DNA from: Saccopteryx bilineata
Taxonomy: Eukaryota > Chordata > Mammalia > Chiroptera > Emballonuridae
Assembly: GCF_036850765.1 (NCBI RefSeq)
Contig: NC_089490.1
Coordinates: 292,684,982-292,748,981 of the forward strand
Length of the DNA stretch: 64,000 nt
Reading direction: 5' to 3'
Shown here: in pieces, positions 1-11,290 of the stretch
Layout of the letters: each line of letters begins with the position of its first letter
Numbering within the stretch: position 1 is the first letter of the stretch
Notes under the pieces: generated by a model
The model's database searches: none
What the model was told of the DNA's origin: nothing
What the model saw: the letters and a program-made list of their open reading frames with translations, nothing else
Made by a program: the position numbers and the translations under genes

Positions 1-1874
1 GTACCGGCCAACAAGCAAACACACAGAGGGAAAAACAATTTTCTTTCATTCATTCAGAGCACACAAACTTACTGACACATTATCAGGTTCCACAACCTGG
101 AGAATCTTCTCCAGTTTCTCCTAGAATCAAAGGCCTCACTAGTCCCAAAGCTTCTTGTTCAGCATTTATTAGCAAGACAGTGGCCCTTCCCAAGCAGGAA
201 GGTAATTTACAATTTCACAGATCACATACCTGGCATTGCTCAAAGTCATTTTTAACAATGAAAAATTCAAATTTTACAAACTCACCCAACAAGTACAATA
301 AAAAAGAATTGTTGAAGAAAAACAACAATAAGAACTAAAAGGGTTTACATAGAGAAGACTTAGATAGACTGGCAGGCCAGCCACTTGCTAATGCTGTTGT
401 TTTGTCTCTTTAAACCTCAAGTTTCACACCAATAAAATGTAAATGGTCATGTAAGATCTTCTCTGACTCTACATATATATCAACTATATAATATATAATG
501 TCTACTTAATTGATTAAATCTTTCAAAGGTAATATGTCTCAGAAGAAAATATTTCTAAAATAACTTTAAAATATAATTATCTTGCCGATTTTTATTCCAT
601 TTGTGTGTATTTCATAATGGAGTCTCTGAACATATTCATGTCTTATTAAATTTCTAAGAACATTTTTATTTTCAATCCCATTTTACTAGAAAGGATGTAA
701 AATTTCTATTCAATTAATTATGGCAACTTAATCTCAATAAGCCTTTATTCAGCACAAGGAGCCAAACTGTGTCTGAAGTCTTTTTTTTTCCAAATGAGCA
801 CATTTACTGTTCCTTCATTTTCCCCCTGCTGTTTCTTTTCAATAAAGTTAAATGTCCCCATTCAATCACAGTTAAATAATTTTCTCCTAAAGTAGTCAGT
901 ATCAATCAATTATGATAAATTAAGACTGACAAAAAATAAACCAAGGATTGATGTATGGGTAAATTTGAAACAAACGAAAGCTTACATGGAGAGAAATTAG
1001 TTACAAGCAGTAGAAAAATAAAAACCTTTATTACTTAGAAAAACTCCTGTATAATAAAAAAATTATAGCAAATCTACACACATACATATATACATATACA
1101 TACTCAAACAACTACATACAGGTTTATATTTTTTCAAAATATTTTCAATTTGCTACATTGGTATAACTTAATAACAAATAGGGTGTACACTGTACACTTT
1201 GCTTCTTTAATTTTCTATAAAATATATTCACTTACTGCAACTACTTTCATCTATCTTTCTCATCTTGTTACATTATTTAAAAATAAACTGAGTACTTAGA
1301 CTAATTTCTTGTTTTATTCTTGTAGTTTCTTTTCGACAAGAAATTCATTATCAAAACATATTGCACTTTTTTGCAAAGGGTTCTTAATTCCGCCAAGAAA
1401 TATATTTTACAGTCAAATAAACACTATAATCTTATTTTTCTACAAAATAAGAAAAAAAAATACTGTTTGAATGAGTCAAAATCAGTTGCATATATACAGT
1501 TTTCTTATATACATTTTGCAGATTTTTTCCTTCCTCAGACAAATGATAAAGTCAGTTGAACAGTAAAAAAGTCTAATATATAATCATAGCTGATGGATAT
1601 TACTTCATGAAAATGAGTAGTTATCAAACATTGATGTTAATGTAGGAAAGTGGTTTCTAAAAGTTTGTGATTGGCCTGTGTCTTAAATGTGGTCCACTCA
1701 TTTTATGAATTCATCCAATGTACTGAGTAGATACTGAAAACATAATGATACCTTTACACAGGTGATCTGTATAACATGGTACTAAATCTTATTACCAGTA
1801 AGTAATATTAAGTAAATTTTAGTGTTGGAAGTTTTTTTAAAAACAATTTTTTAAATACAGTAGAGATTAGTTAT
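1..1874. other. AT-rich intergenic stretch, nothing recognised
   Basis: No repeat family or coding segment is recognised. Stop codons are frequent in all frames and the longest open frame (62 codons, near 1371) has no recognisable motif. Some of it may be ancient repeat too decayed to identify by eye. Confidence 0.5.
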
Positions 1875-2285
1875 TGTGGACAAGTCCCACCGGGGGTGAG
1901 GACGACAGAGACGCAAAGACCTGACTCTGGGGACCAGGTTCAGTGATGCAGATCCACTTTATTCAGGAAGTAAACTAGCTTATATACACAGGTTCAGCCT
2001 ATAGGGTGTTACAGTATGTCCTTCACACACAACGGCTGAAAAGATCAGGGAGCTGCGTGGTTGGCACTAATTCACTTCCTTATAGTGGGAGAGCTTCCTT
2101 CCTGGGTATGCCCAGGAGGCTTCTGGGAGCTGGAGTATTCTTACAGCATTGTATCAGCCACACCTGCTAGGAATGTGCTCTGCGCTCCACCCACATGCTA
2201 TGATTTAGCAATGGGCTAAGGAGGACAGAGATTCTAGTAAACACAATGCTAGATATGAGTCATCAGTGTACTGTGGCTACCCAAA
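1875..2285 (-). mobile_element. Solo LTR, ERV2-like, minus orientation
   Basis: On the minus strand this has LTR architecture. A TATA-like stretch lies near 1979-1986, an AATAAA signal follows at 1958-1963, and the element ends in CCACA (TGTGG at 1875-1879 on the plus strand). The R-U5-like segment with AATAAAG and a GTGGGACTTG-type end resembles betaretrovirus-like (ERV2) LTRs. The U3 end is uncertain and no clear target duplication was found, so it may be truncated. No internal retroviral genes flank it. Confidence 0.55.
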
Positions 2286-2339
2286 TATATTTTTTATTCT
2301 TTTTAGTATTAATTAAAATGCATTTTAGTAGTGGCAATC

Positions 2340-3463
2340 TGTTGGTCAAATAAGTTTGTAAATTTGATATGTATGTTTGCTTGTTTATAGTTTGCATTGG
2401 GTGTGGAGGACAGGCTGTAAGCAGACAGGGTCGCTATAGCCTAAGGTATAGTTTTAAGACTGAGCCTTTCCCACTTTAAGTGACTTTGTATCAGAGACTT
2501 CCTTGTTTGTATATTGGATTAAAGGTTTGGATTTCTACACTATAAAATGGGGTAGAAGAGCTCATTCTGGAGGACAGTAGAGAAAGGCCACATGAAAGAG
2601 AGGAGAAGCAGCCAAGAAGGTGGGGTGCTGAAGGAGAAGCCAGTTTATGCAGAGTTTGTGCAGAGAGAAGGAACAGAGGTGAATAAGGCTGCTGAGGTAC
2701 AAACCTTTTGTAAGGCCAGGAGCCGCCATCATGGCCATTCACATGCAGGTTCCCATTGGATTCGGGCAGACGATAAAGAAATGGCGGAGTCAGAGGATGG
2801 GGGGCCATCCTATTTATTGGTGTCTCACCAAGACAGGCAAACCACAAAAGAAGACAAGGGAAAAGCAGAAAACCAGCTCTTCCCATGAAAGGCAAGGGAT
2901 CAGGGAAGCCCCTGCAATTGTGATAGCAGGAACTGTGTGTCCAAGCTCCTGGTCTGTCCCACTTTATAGTGTAGAAAACCAAAATCCCTTAATCCAATAT
3001 ACAAACAAGGAAGTCTCTGATACAAAGTCACTTATCCAAAGCATAATTGGATTCCTCATGAGAGTGCACCACCCAGATCATACAATCAGTCAAGGGTTTG
3101 GGGAAAAGCTTAGTCCCAAAACCAAACCTTAGGCTACAACGACCTGGCCTGCTTATAGCCTGTCCCCCACACCCAATATAAGTCACAAGCGAGCAAACAT
3201 ATATATCATATTTACAAACTTATTTGACCAACACCTTTGATCCTAGGAAAACTCGGATAAGTCAGTGGCTTTGGGAGCCCTGAATGGAAAGAGAAGTGTT
3301 TTCCCACTGTGTATATTTCTTGCCTGCCAGATGCAACCTAGGATTAAAGCTAATGGCCCACCAGTTCTTGGCTCTGTTGTTTCATTACCTTCTGTCCGAA
3401 TTAAATGCAAACCTGCATGGGTCAGGCAGCTGTGATGGTGGCCATGGTTACTGGCTTTATACA
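2340..3463 (+). mobile_element. Solo LTR, interrupted by a second LTR copy
   Basis: The element begins TGTTGGTC and carries a TATAAAA box at 2541-2547, as expected at a U3/R junction. It matches the LTR at 9323-10323 closely on both sides of its internal insertion. The 5' part is 2340-2708 and the 3' part is 3239-3463, about 594 bp once the insert is removed. A likely 5-bp target duplication, CAATC, lies at 2335-2339 and 3462-3466. A 5-bp duplication suits an ERV3/ERVL-type integrase, but the class is inferred. No gag, pol or env lies next to it. Confidence 0.75.
2709..3233 (-). mobile_element. Solo LTR of the same family, inserted inverted in the LTR at 2340-3463
   Basis: Read on the minus strand, this 525-bp segment repeats the surrounding LTR from its TGTTGGTC start to its TTACA end. 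It is bounded by a perfect 5-bp duplication, CCTTT (2704-2708 and 3234-3238). The third copy at 9323 has CCTTT once at the same point, which proves insertion rather than rearrangement. The result is two head-opposed LTR promoters and a large inverted repeat. Confidence 0.85.
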
Positions 3464-5024
3464 ATCATTCATATTTTAATGCTTATATTTTAAAAAGACT
3501 GGATTTTATGTATGTTTTTGAATGAATATTTTTAAAACACTGTTAGAAATTATTAATACCCTTTTAAAGATGAGTGAACTGCATCTCCGTAAGTTTATGT
3601 GTCTTGCTCTTGATCTCACTGCTAATAATCTTATCCTCCCTGTGCAATTTATATCACATACAATGACATAAAGTTGCATTAAATTCTGTATGCCATGATT
3701 TACGAAGGTCACAGAGAATTGGAAGGCATTCAGAGGAGAGTGACTAGAGCAATCAGGAAAAGGAGAGCACAGGTGAGCTTTAAAGTGGAGAACAGAGGAA
3801 CCTGGGCAGGGAGTTCATGATTTACCTGATGGTAGGGAACATGCAGTTTTGTGGCGAACACTCTCCTTCTTCAGTCCTTTTATTGTCCTGGTTTATCATG
3901 CTCTCCTAGCTATGCCAGTGTCTTTGTGAACATTTCTTCTCTTTCACTTTATATCCTCTTCTTCTGCTACACACATGCGAGGAAACACGGGATGATTTTA
4001 ATGAATCCTAAACCTTGGACCCCTAAGTTCCCCCACAGACTTTTTTGTCAATAGGGCAGCCCTCATCATATCTGAAGACATTGATTTTACCTTTCCTGGA
4101 GAATCTCTATAGTCTCCTCCTCAAAGAGCTGACTTGCAAAGAACTGCTGATACTTCTGAGTTCTTATTTCTACCACCTCTCATTCATTGTTCCTAGACCT
4201 TTACAATAATCAAATTCAAGTCTCAGTAGCACCCATAAGGCAGAGTATGAAGTGTAACTAGTAAAGAATTACTACACACACAGGAAAAAAAAAATTGCAA
4301 GATTTGTCAATTTATATTGATGAAAATCTGGAAAACATATTGTAAAATAGAGTCTAAAAGTGTTGAATCATGATGGAAGGAATATGATACTGTTTCAGAC
4401 CAACTTAATTGATATAGATTAACTTATCAGAATCTAGTTCATTGAATTAACTTAAATGGCTTGGAGTAGCTCTAAAAATTTTATTGATCTGTTGATTGAA
4501 ACTTGGATCCAAAGGTAACTTAAATTAAATGAAGTTAAAATGTCAGTATTTCCTTGATATACTGTAGGGAAAAGTATCCACAGGTCCAGATTCTGTAGCA
4601 GCTGCTATTCTACTTGGCTGTATGATCCAGCAGATCAGATTGGTGCTTGAAGTGTCTGTGAAAAATAGGAATGTTTTATGGATATGTTAGCAGCCTCCTA
4701 TTGGAGAATCACAGTAAAATGTTCAGGATTTTAAAGTAATTAAATTTTGAGACCAATGTTTCAGTAGTAGACTGAATACTTGAATGCATGCCAGGAAGTT
4801 ACCATGTGACTGAAGCTTCCCTAACAAAATGTTTGTTGTTTGACCCACTAAACCATAAATCTGGGTACCCTCTGCAGCATACCTTCATCAGATGGAAATG
4901 GAATATATGAGATTGGGCACCTTTGGCCTCATTAAAAATTCACTTTGACCAGTTGACTGAAGCAATTCAACAAAGCATTTCAACTGAAGCATTTTCAACA
5001 AATGGAACTGAGACATTTAGGAAT
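3464..5024. other. Intergenic, nothing recognised
   Basis: Mixed-composition DNA without a recognisable repeat boundary or reading frame. The part around 3700-4200 is somewhat less AT-rich and could be an old repeat, but I cannot assign it. Confidence 0.4.
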
Positions 5025-5309
5025 ACATGTGCAAAAATATTAATTTATACCAATTGCTCACACCATAACAAATATTAACTCAAAAAATAAATCATAAAGA
5101 TAAAAACATAAAACCTACAGAGAAAAATTAAGTCAGATATTTCTTACCTTAAATTAAATAAAGAGCTTTTAAGATATAACACCAAAGCATGATTCATAAT
5201 GGAAAAAAATAATAAATTGTCCTTGAACCTAAAAATTTGGCTCTTTCAAAAGACACGAATAAGAACATAAAGAAAACAAGCCCCAGATTGAGAGAAACTA
5301 TTTGTAAAC
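5025..5309 (+). mobile_element. Ancient L1 ORF2 3'-region fragment
   Basis: The order of short phrases, including the stretch around 5245-5285 that reads like the late ORF2 of old mammalian L1 elements, marks a plus-strand fragment. It is heavily mutated with many stops, has no poly(A) tail, and ends where the repeat at 5310 begins. Confidence 0.55.
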
Positions 5310-5645
5310 TATTTGCCTTAATTCATTTTTGCTGTTGAACAGAATACCATTGATTGATATTCTAAGGTGGTTTATAAACAACAGAAATTTACTTCTTACA
5401 GTTCTGAAGCCTAGGAAGTTCAAGGTCAATACACAAGTTGATTTGGTATCTAGTGAGGGCTTGCTTCCCAGTTCATAGATAGTCATCCTTTTACTGTATC
5501 TTCTAGCAAGGGAACTCTCTGAGGTCTGAGGCCTCCATCTTCCTGACCTAATCACTTTTCAAGAATGGCAGCTCTAAATACAATCACATTGGGTGTTAGG
5601 ATTTAGCATATGAATGGGGGCAGGTCATAAACATTCAGTCTCTAC
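5310..5645 (+). repeat. Ancient mammalian interspersed repeat (family uncertain)
   Basis: This has the familiar layout of an old mammalian repeat: a start about gaining an open or closed state followed by 'cttacagttctgaag' (5394-5408) and ending with an 'acattcagtc' phrase (5631-5640). Related copies are seen at 10345-11290 and 26500-26705. I associate it with L1M-type 3' ends from memory, without certainty. Confidence 0.5.
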
Positions 5646-6980
5646 TATAGTTATTTTAGTTTCCTGAGAAGATCATGTCTGTAAAAGATCTCAGCAAGGT
5701 GTCAAAAGGTAGAAAATACAGGCATCTTCTTTCACAATGGAAATAATTTATTGAAATAGCCACAACTTCCCAAATAACTTCCATTTTCACTGAGGAAGGA
5801 AATCACTTTTACATTTGTATTTCTAGGGTCCAGATACAATCTGAAAGAGCAACAAATATTATTGATACTTTTCAGACCTTATTAAAAAAGTCAAGATAAT
5901 GACTGCTTTATAAAAATGCTTAAACAATAAATAAGCCTTTGGCACAATCTGAAAATATCTTAACATGATATCAGTAAATTGATTAAGGTAAACTTGATTG
6001 TTACTTCAGAATATAGGATTAATAATTAGAATATATGGAAGATTTTTTTTTTTAGTGTAGCCTTACATTATCACATGCACTTATATCTATGATTTACCCA
6101 CAGCACAATCTGAGAAAGATGAAACATAGTAATGATTGAGACCCATCTAACTAAAAATATTTTAAGCTAATCTTTTTTTTTTCTTGGTAAACTAATCTCA
6201 AAGGTTTCCGATATTTCAATTGTGGTTATTTGCTCTAATTGACTAAAAAAATATAGTGCTATTTTTTTTACGATCTTTCCACCTTTTCAAGAGGAAAAGA
6301 CTTAGTGACATTGAACTAATATATTTCAGGCTCAGTGTGTTTTAGAGGTGATACAATTTCACAGTCACTCCTGATTGGCTTCTCTGTGAAAGAACTCAGA
6401 AAGAAATCAATGCTGAATGACCAGAAAACATACACCAAGCAGGCAGCAGCAATCTAGTGGGCTGAGATGGGGACAGCGTGTGTTCTTTCAGACCAGTTCT
6501 TGCCAGCTGTGCAGAAGCATACTTCCTGTGGTTTGCTGTTATCCCCTAAGACTTCTAAAAGTGTGAATAGGACTACAATGAGTTGAAACCTTCTATTTGA
6601 ACTGACGTCTTAAAAACTTGTCTATACTAGATTTGGGTCAGATTTCTTCCAGCTTTCAAAATGGGCAAATTAATCAAAGATATTTTATTCTGTTCACACC
6701 ATATTGTTAATGCTTTAAAGTGGCTTGGATTCTCAATAGTGGTCATATTTAAGCATTGTTTTTCATAGGAATAGAGAATCAGTTTTATCACAGAAGATAA
6801 AACATGTTGGGACTCTTCATGGAATCTCATTTCATGAACTACTTACTTGAAATTCCAAAATACCTTACTCATAACTCAAGATCAACAAATGTATATAACA
6901 GCTCAATGATATGAAGGATGCAGGTTGCTACACTGAGAACGTTCTACATAGCTTCACTGGCCCACCAGAGTATTGATATA
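5646..6980. other. AT-rich intergenic stretch, nothing recognised
   Basis: No gene, SINE head, LTR signal or target duplication was seen. Homopolymer A and T runs are common. Confidence 0.45.
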
Positions 6981-6988
6981 TGCCCTAA

Positions 6989-7039
6989 TGTATGTATGTA
7001 TGTATGTATGTATGTATTATTATTATTATTATTATTATA
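6989..7039 (+). repeat. Compound microsatellite (TATG)n then (TAT)n
   Basis: About seven TATG units run directly into about eight TAT units. Arrays like this are usually length-polymorphic. Confidence 0.95.
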
Positions 7040-7539
7040 CTCATTATAAGGAAAGACTAACTTTCCTTATAATTTCTACTAAGTCATAGAGAGGTAATTT
7101 CAATAATGCATATTTTATGTGTACCATTCCAATATGTCTCCAAATAATTGTATACAGCTTTCATTTATAAATGCACATCTTTCAGTGGCAAATAGAACAT
7201 TAGAAAATAAATGCAAGCATAATTTAAGAAAACTTGGCAAAAAAGGAAAAAATATAACAGACATATTTGATTATGATACTCTTCATAATCAAGTGGTTTC
7301 TAGTGATTGCTTTAGCATTTGAATCATGTAATTTACTTTTACAGGAAATGATACTCTGGTGATGTTATTATATTCAATCCCCTATCAAAAAAGAAAACAA
7401 TAAAATAATATTATATTTACCCATAAAGCTAATCCATTACATGCTCCTTTGGGAAATTCATATTATACTATTTATTGTAGCAGTGTCATAGTTAAAACTG
7501 AAGCAAATTCTTTTTTAAAAATAGTGTGTTTTTTTCAAA
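7040..7539. other. AT-rich intergenic stretch, nothing recognised
   Basis: No repeat family or coding signal recognised. A 67-codon open frame at 7119-7322 has no motif and lies in AT-rich DNA, so it is probably chance. Confidence 0.45.
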
Positions 7540-7990
7540 ATATTTATAATTTTTTAAATATTGATTTTAGAGAGAGAGAAATGAAAAGAAAGACAGACAA
7601 GATCATCAACTGGGGATCAAACCAGCAGCCTCTGCAGTTCTGGACAATGCTCTAACCCAGGGGTCCCCAACTCCCGGGCCGCGGACCAGTACCGGTCCCT
7701 GGGCCATTTGGTACCGGTCCACAGAGAAAGAATAAATAACTTACATATTTCTGTTTTATTCATATTTAAGTCTGAACGATGTTTTATTTTTAAAAAATGA
7801 CCAGATTCCCTCTGTTACATTCATCTGAAACTCACTCTTGACGCTTGTCTCGGTCACGTGATACATTTATCTGTCCCACCCTTAAGGCCTGTCCATGAAA
7901 ACATTTTCTGACATTAAACTGGTCCATGGCCCAAAAAAGGTTGGGGACCACTGCTCTAACCAACCAAGCTATCTGGTGAGGGCTGGGTTT
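7540..7990 (-). mobile_element. Old Ves-like tRNA SINE, minus strand, split by a hAT element
   Basis: The plus strand shows a tail region and a purine-rich body (7560-7605), then the complement of a tRNA-like B-box region and, after the insert, a worn tRNA-like head (7962-7985). It is more diverged than the other SINE families here. The hAT element at 7658-7953 splits it cleanly. Confidence 0.65.
7658..7953. mobile_element. Non-autonomous hAT element (MER1/Charlie3-like ends)
   Basis: A 296-bp element starts CAGGGGTCCCCAAC and ends GTTGGGGACCACTG, forming terminal inverted repeats. It is flanked by a perfect 8-bp duplication, CTCTAACC (7650-7657 and 7954-7961), the hallmark of hAT transposition. 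The ends resemble the mammalian MER1/Charlie3 group. It has no transposase frame, so it would have moved only with an enzyme supplied in trans. Confidence 0.88.
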
Positions 7991-8081
7991 TTGTTGTTGT
8001 TGTTTGTTTTTTTAATCATTGCAATCTCCAGTTTCTTAACGCTCCTCCTAAAGTATGACTTGATAAAAGTTAGCAGAATTT

Positions 8082-8443
8082 TTTTTTTTTTGTATTTTTC
8101 TAAAGTTGGAAACAGGGAGGCAGTCAGACACATGTGCCCGACCGGGATCCACCTGGCACACCCACCAGGGGACGATGCTCTGCCCCTCTGGGGCATTGCT
8201 CTGTTGCAAACAGAGCCATTCTAGCGCCTGAGGCAGAGGCCACAGAGCCATCCTCAGCGCCCAGGCCAACCCCACTCCAATGGAGCCCTGGCTGCGGGAG
8301 AGGAAGAGAGAGACAGAGAGGAAGGAGAGGGGAGAGGTGGAGAAGCAGATGGGTACCTCTCTTGTGTGCCCTGGCCGGGAATCGAACCCGAGACTCCTGC
8401 ACACCAGGCCAACGCTCTACCACTGAGCCAACCAGCCAGGGCC
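8082..8443 (-). mobile_element. tRNA-derived SINE, family A, minus strand
   Basis: It opens with a T run (poly(A) tail on the minus strand) and ends with the complement of a tRNA-like head carrying A-box and B-box promoter motifs. A 14-15 bp target duplication with one indel flanks it: TAGCAGAATTT is exact at 8071-8081 and 8448-8458. Family A copies share a roughly 350-bp body with CCATTGGAGC-type and CACCAGGGGGCG-type phrases. Confidence 0.9.
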
Positions 8444-8714
8444 AGTTTAGCAGAATTTGAATTTCCTTTATAGTTTCTTTTCCCTAGGAAACTAACTAAA
8501 GTGTTTAAATATATGTGTTTTCACCTCATTAGAGTCAAAGAGATAGACTGTAGGGAGATAAGTACATTTGTGAAAGCCATTCTGGCACAGACTAGGAACA
8601 AATACCTATTTCCTTCATGTCTTCACAAATAAAGGTCCACATGGAGCTAATTCATTTACTGACAAGGGTCATGATTAATGATAACAATCACAACAGGTAT
8701 GCTAGCTTTTTAAG

Positions 8715-9066
8715 CAGTGGTAGTCAACCTGGTCCCTACCACCCACTAGTGGGCATTCCAGCTTTCATGGTGGGCAGTAGTGGAGCAACCAAAGTATAAA
8801 TAAAAAGATAGATTTAACTATAGTAAGTTGTTTTATAAAGATTTATTCTGCCAAACTTAGCAAATATCCAACATAAAGTGCTTGGTAAGTAATTATTATT
8901 ATATGCTTTAACTTGCTGTACCTCTGCTTTATAAATTTTATAAAGTAAAGTTACTTCCCTACTTTATAAATCACCATTACTGTGAAACTGGTGGATAGTT
9001 AGAAAATTTTACTACTAACAGAGATACAAAAGTGGGCGGTAGGTATAAAAAGGTTGACTATCCCTG
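8715..9066. mobile_element. Non-autonomous hAT element, 352 bp
   Basis: It begins CAGTGGTAGTCAACC and ends GGTTGACTATCCCTG, forming imperfect terminal inverted repeats. A perfect 8-bp target duplication, TTTTTAAG, lies at 8707-8714 and 9067-9074. The interior is AT-rich with no transposase frame. This is a different family from the hAT elements at 7658 and 45336. Confidence 0.9.
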
Positions 9067-9438
9067 TTTTTAAGGAACAATTTCAGGGGCAAAAGTGGTC
9101 ATTTTGTATAATAGAAAGTTTTCTGCAGTCTTGTTTGTTTACTATAACTTGATCAAAGCACATGGAAAACAATGACCTCACTTTTAAAAAAGTATAGATT
9201 TATTAATTCAAGAAAAAAAATTTATGTTAACTATATGTAATATAATCATTTAATAGGATTTATTAGCATTATATATTATATATAGTATTCAAAATTTTAA
9301 ATCAAAGATACATCAAAGTATCTGTTGGTCAAATAAGTTTGCAAATTTAATGTATATGTATGCTTGCTTAAAGTTTGCATTGGGTGTGGGGGACAGGCTG
9401 TAAGCAGGCAGGGTCGTTATAGCCCAAGGCTTAGTTTT

Positions 9439-9800
9439 TGTTTTGTTTTGTTTTTTTACAGAGACAGAGAGAGTCAGAGAGAGGGAGAGATGGGGACAGA
9501 CAGACAAGAACGTAGAAAGATGAGAAGCATCAATCATCAAATTTTTTTTTTTTTTTAAATCATCAAATTTTGTTGCGACACCTTAGTTGTTCATTGATTG
9601 CTTTCTCATATGTGCCTTGACTGTGGGCCTTCAGCAGACCGAGTAACTCCTTGCTTAAGCCAGCGACCTTGGGTCCAAGCGAGTGAGCTTTGCTCAAGCC
9701 AGATGAGCCCACGCTCAAGCTGGCGACTTCGGGGATTTTGAACCTGGGTCCTCTGCATCCCAGTCCAATGCTCTATCCACTGCGCCACTGCCTGGTCAGG
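9439..9800 (-). mobile_element. tRNA-derived SINE, family B, minus strand, inside an LTR
   Basis: The complement of the tRNA-like head lies at the right end and a purine-rich region near the T-rich left end. A perfect 16-bp target duplication (cccaaggcttagtttt) lies at 9423-9438 and 9801-9816. It contains a further small T-run insertion at 9546-9557. Confidence 0.93.
9546..9557 (-). mobile_element. Possible poly(A)-only retroinsertion
   Basis: A run of eleven T and one A sits between two perfect copies of AATCATCAAATTTT (9532-9545 and 9558-9571). Other family B copies have this site once. A bare tail with a 14-bp duplication is what an extremely 5'-truncated L1-mediated insertion would leave. 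Replication slippage is the alternative. Confidence 0.6.
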
Positions 9801-10344
9801 CCCAAGGCTTAGTTTTAAGACTGAGCCTTTCCCACCCTAAGTGATTTTGTATCAGAGACTTCCTTGTTTTTATATTGGATTAAAGGTTTGGATTTCTACA
9901 CTATAAAATGGGTGCAGACCGGGAGCTTGCTCTCACTCAGTTCCTGAGATTAGCATTAGAGGAGAGAGCAGAAAAAGGAGAGCAGAGAAAGACCACATGG
10001 AGGAGAGGAGAAACAACCAAGATGGTGGGGTGCTAAAGGAGAAGCCAGTTTGTGCAGAGTTTGTGCAGAGAGAAGGAGATGGGAAACAGTGGTGAATAAG
10101 GCTGGTGAGGTAGAACCTTTGATTCTAGGAATCTTGGATAAGTCAGTGGCTTTGGGAGCCCTGAATGGAATGGGAAATTTCTTGCCCGCCGGGTGCAAGC
10201 TAGGATTAAAGCTAATAGGCCACCAGTTTTTGGCTCCATTGTTTCATTACCATCTGTCCGAATCTAATCTGAACCTGCATGGGTCAGGCGACTGTGATGG
10301 TGGCTGTGGCTACTGGTGTTACAGTATCAAATATAAGAGAGGGA

Positions 10345-11290
10345 GCTGTCAGTTCCCTGGGACTGCCATAACAAATTCTCACAAATTCAGTGACTTAAAA
10401 CAAAAATTTATTTTCTCACAGATCTGGGGACCAGAAATCTGAAATCAAGGTGTTAGTTGTATTGTGTTGAAACTGGAAAATATATCAGAGTTCATGCTGC
10501 CTTTCACCAATTCAGAGACAGAGATTGAATGTTTATGAGCACTTTATTCTGATGGCCAGCAATCTGGGAAGATAGGGGTTGCATTCCTAATTCATCTCAA
10601 CTCTCTTTCCCCAGCCAACCTTTTTATAAGGGAAAGAAAAGGGTAGATAAAGGTTTGAGATTTCAAGGAGAGTTAATCAGATCATAGTCAAAGTTAACTG
10701 GATTATAGTTTCATCCTTAGAGTACAAAGGCTTTGCTTGCCGTCCCCTGGGCAAAGGTGGGTTGCTTGCAGACCTTCTGAGGTACAAAAAGGTATAACTT
10801 GCAGTCCTCTGGAGCACAAGAATAGATCACCTGCAGATCCTGTTGAGTCCTGTAGGCCTGTTCAGATGTCCCAGCTCAGGGAACAAAGCTTTTAAAGCAT
10901 TAGCCAGTAAGCCCCCTGACCATAACCAAAGCCACCATTACTCAAGCTAAAATTTTAACTCTTGAGTTCCCCCTATCGGTTTCTTTCCAGAGGCTTAGGA
11001 AGAATTGGTTCTATGCCTGGTCCCTTGTTTCTGGTGGCTGGCAACATCTGGTGGCTTAGAGATACATCACTTCAGTTGCTGCCTCTGTCTTCACATAACT
11101 TTCCTCTCTGTTTCCCCATCTACTTTTTTTGTCTCTTATAGAGATGCTATTATTGGATCTAGGATCTAGAAATAGTTAACTCAATTACACCTGTAGATAC
11201 TCTATTTCCAAATAAGGTCATATTATATGCAGGTATCAGGGGTTAAAACTTGGAAGTATCATTTTGAGGCCACTATTCAACCCACTGTAC
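10345..11290 (+). repeat. Ancient interspersed repeat, split by an LTR
   Basis: Left (10345-10497) and right (10990-11290) parts read as one old mammalian repeat of the same general type as 5310-5645 and 26500-26705, ending in a 'caacccactg' phrase (11278-11287). Family name uncertain. Confidence 0.5.
10498..10989 (-). mobile_element. Solo LTR-like insertion, minus orientation
   Basis: The segment has TG...CA limits (TGCC at 10498, TCCA at 10986-10989). On the minus strand a TATAAAA-like box near 10620-10630 precedes an AATAAAG signal near 10538-10545. It interrupts the ancient repeat around it. The exact boundaries and target duplication are not settled; TTTC on each side would be a 4-bp alternative with slightly different limits. 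Confidence 0.5.

Larger units (their letters stand above)
9323..10323 (+). mobile_element. Solo LTR, third copy, interrupted by a SINE
   Basis: It starts TGTTGGTC, has a TATAAAA box at 9902-9908 and ends TTACA. A perfect 5-bp duplication, GTATC, lies at 9318-9322 and 10324-10328. Minus the SINE at 9439-9800 and its duplicated target, the LTR is about 620 bp. Its own target duplication shows it integrated independently of the copy at 2340 and is not the other end of one provirus. Confidence 0.88.

Noticed and set aside
2340..10323. Two similar LTRs in the same direction about 7 kb apart, as if ends of one provirus
   Set aside because: Each has its own flanking 5-bp duplication (CAATC and GTATC), and the DNA between holds hAT elements, SINEs and L1 debris, with no retroviral genes.
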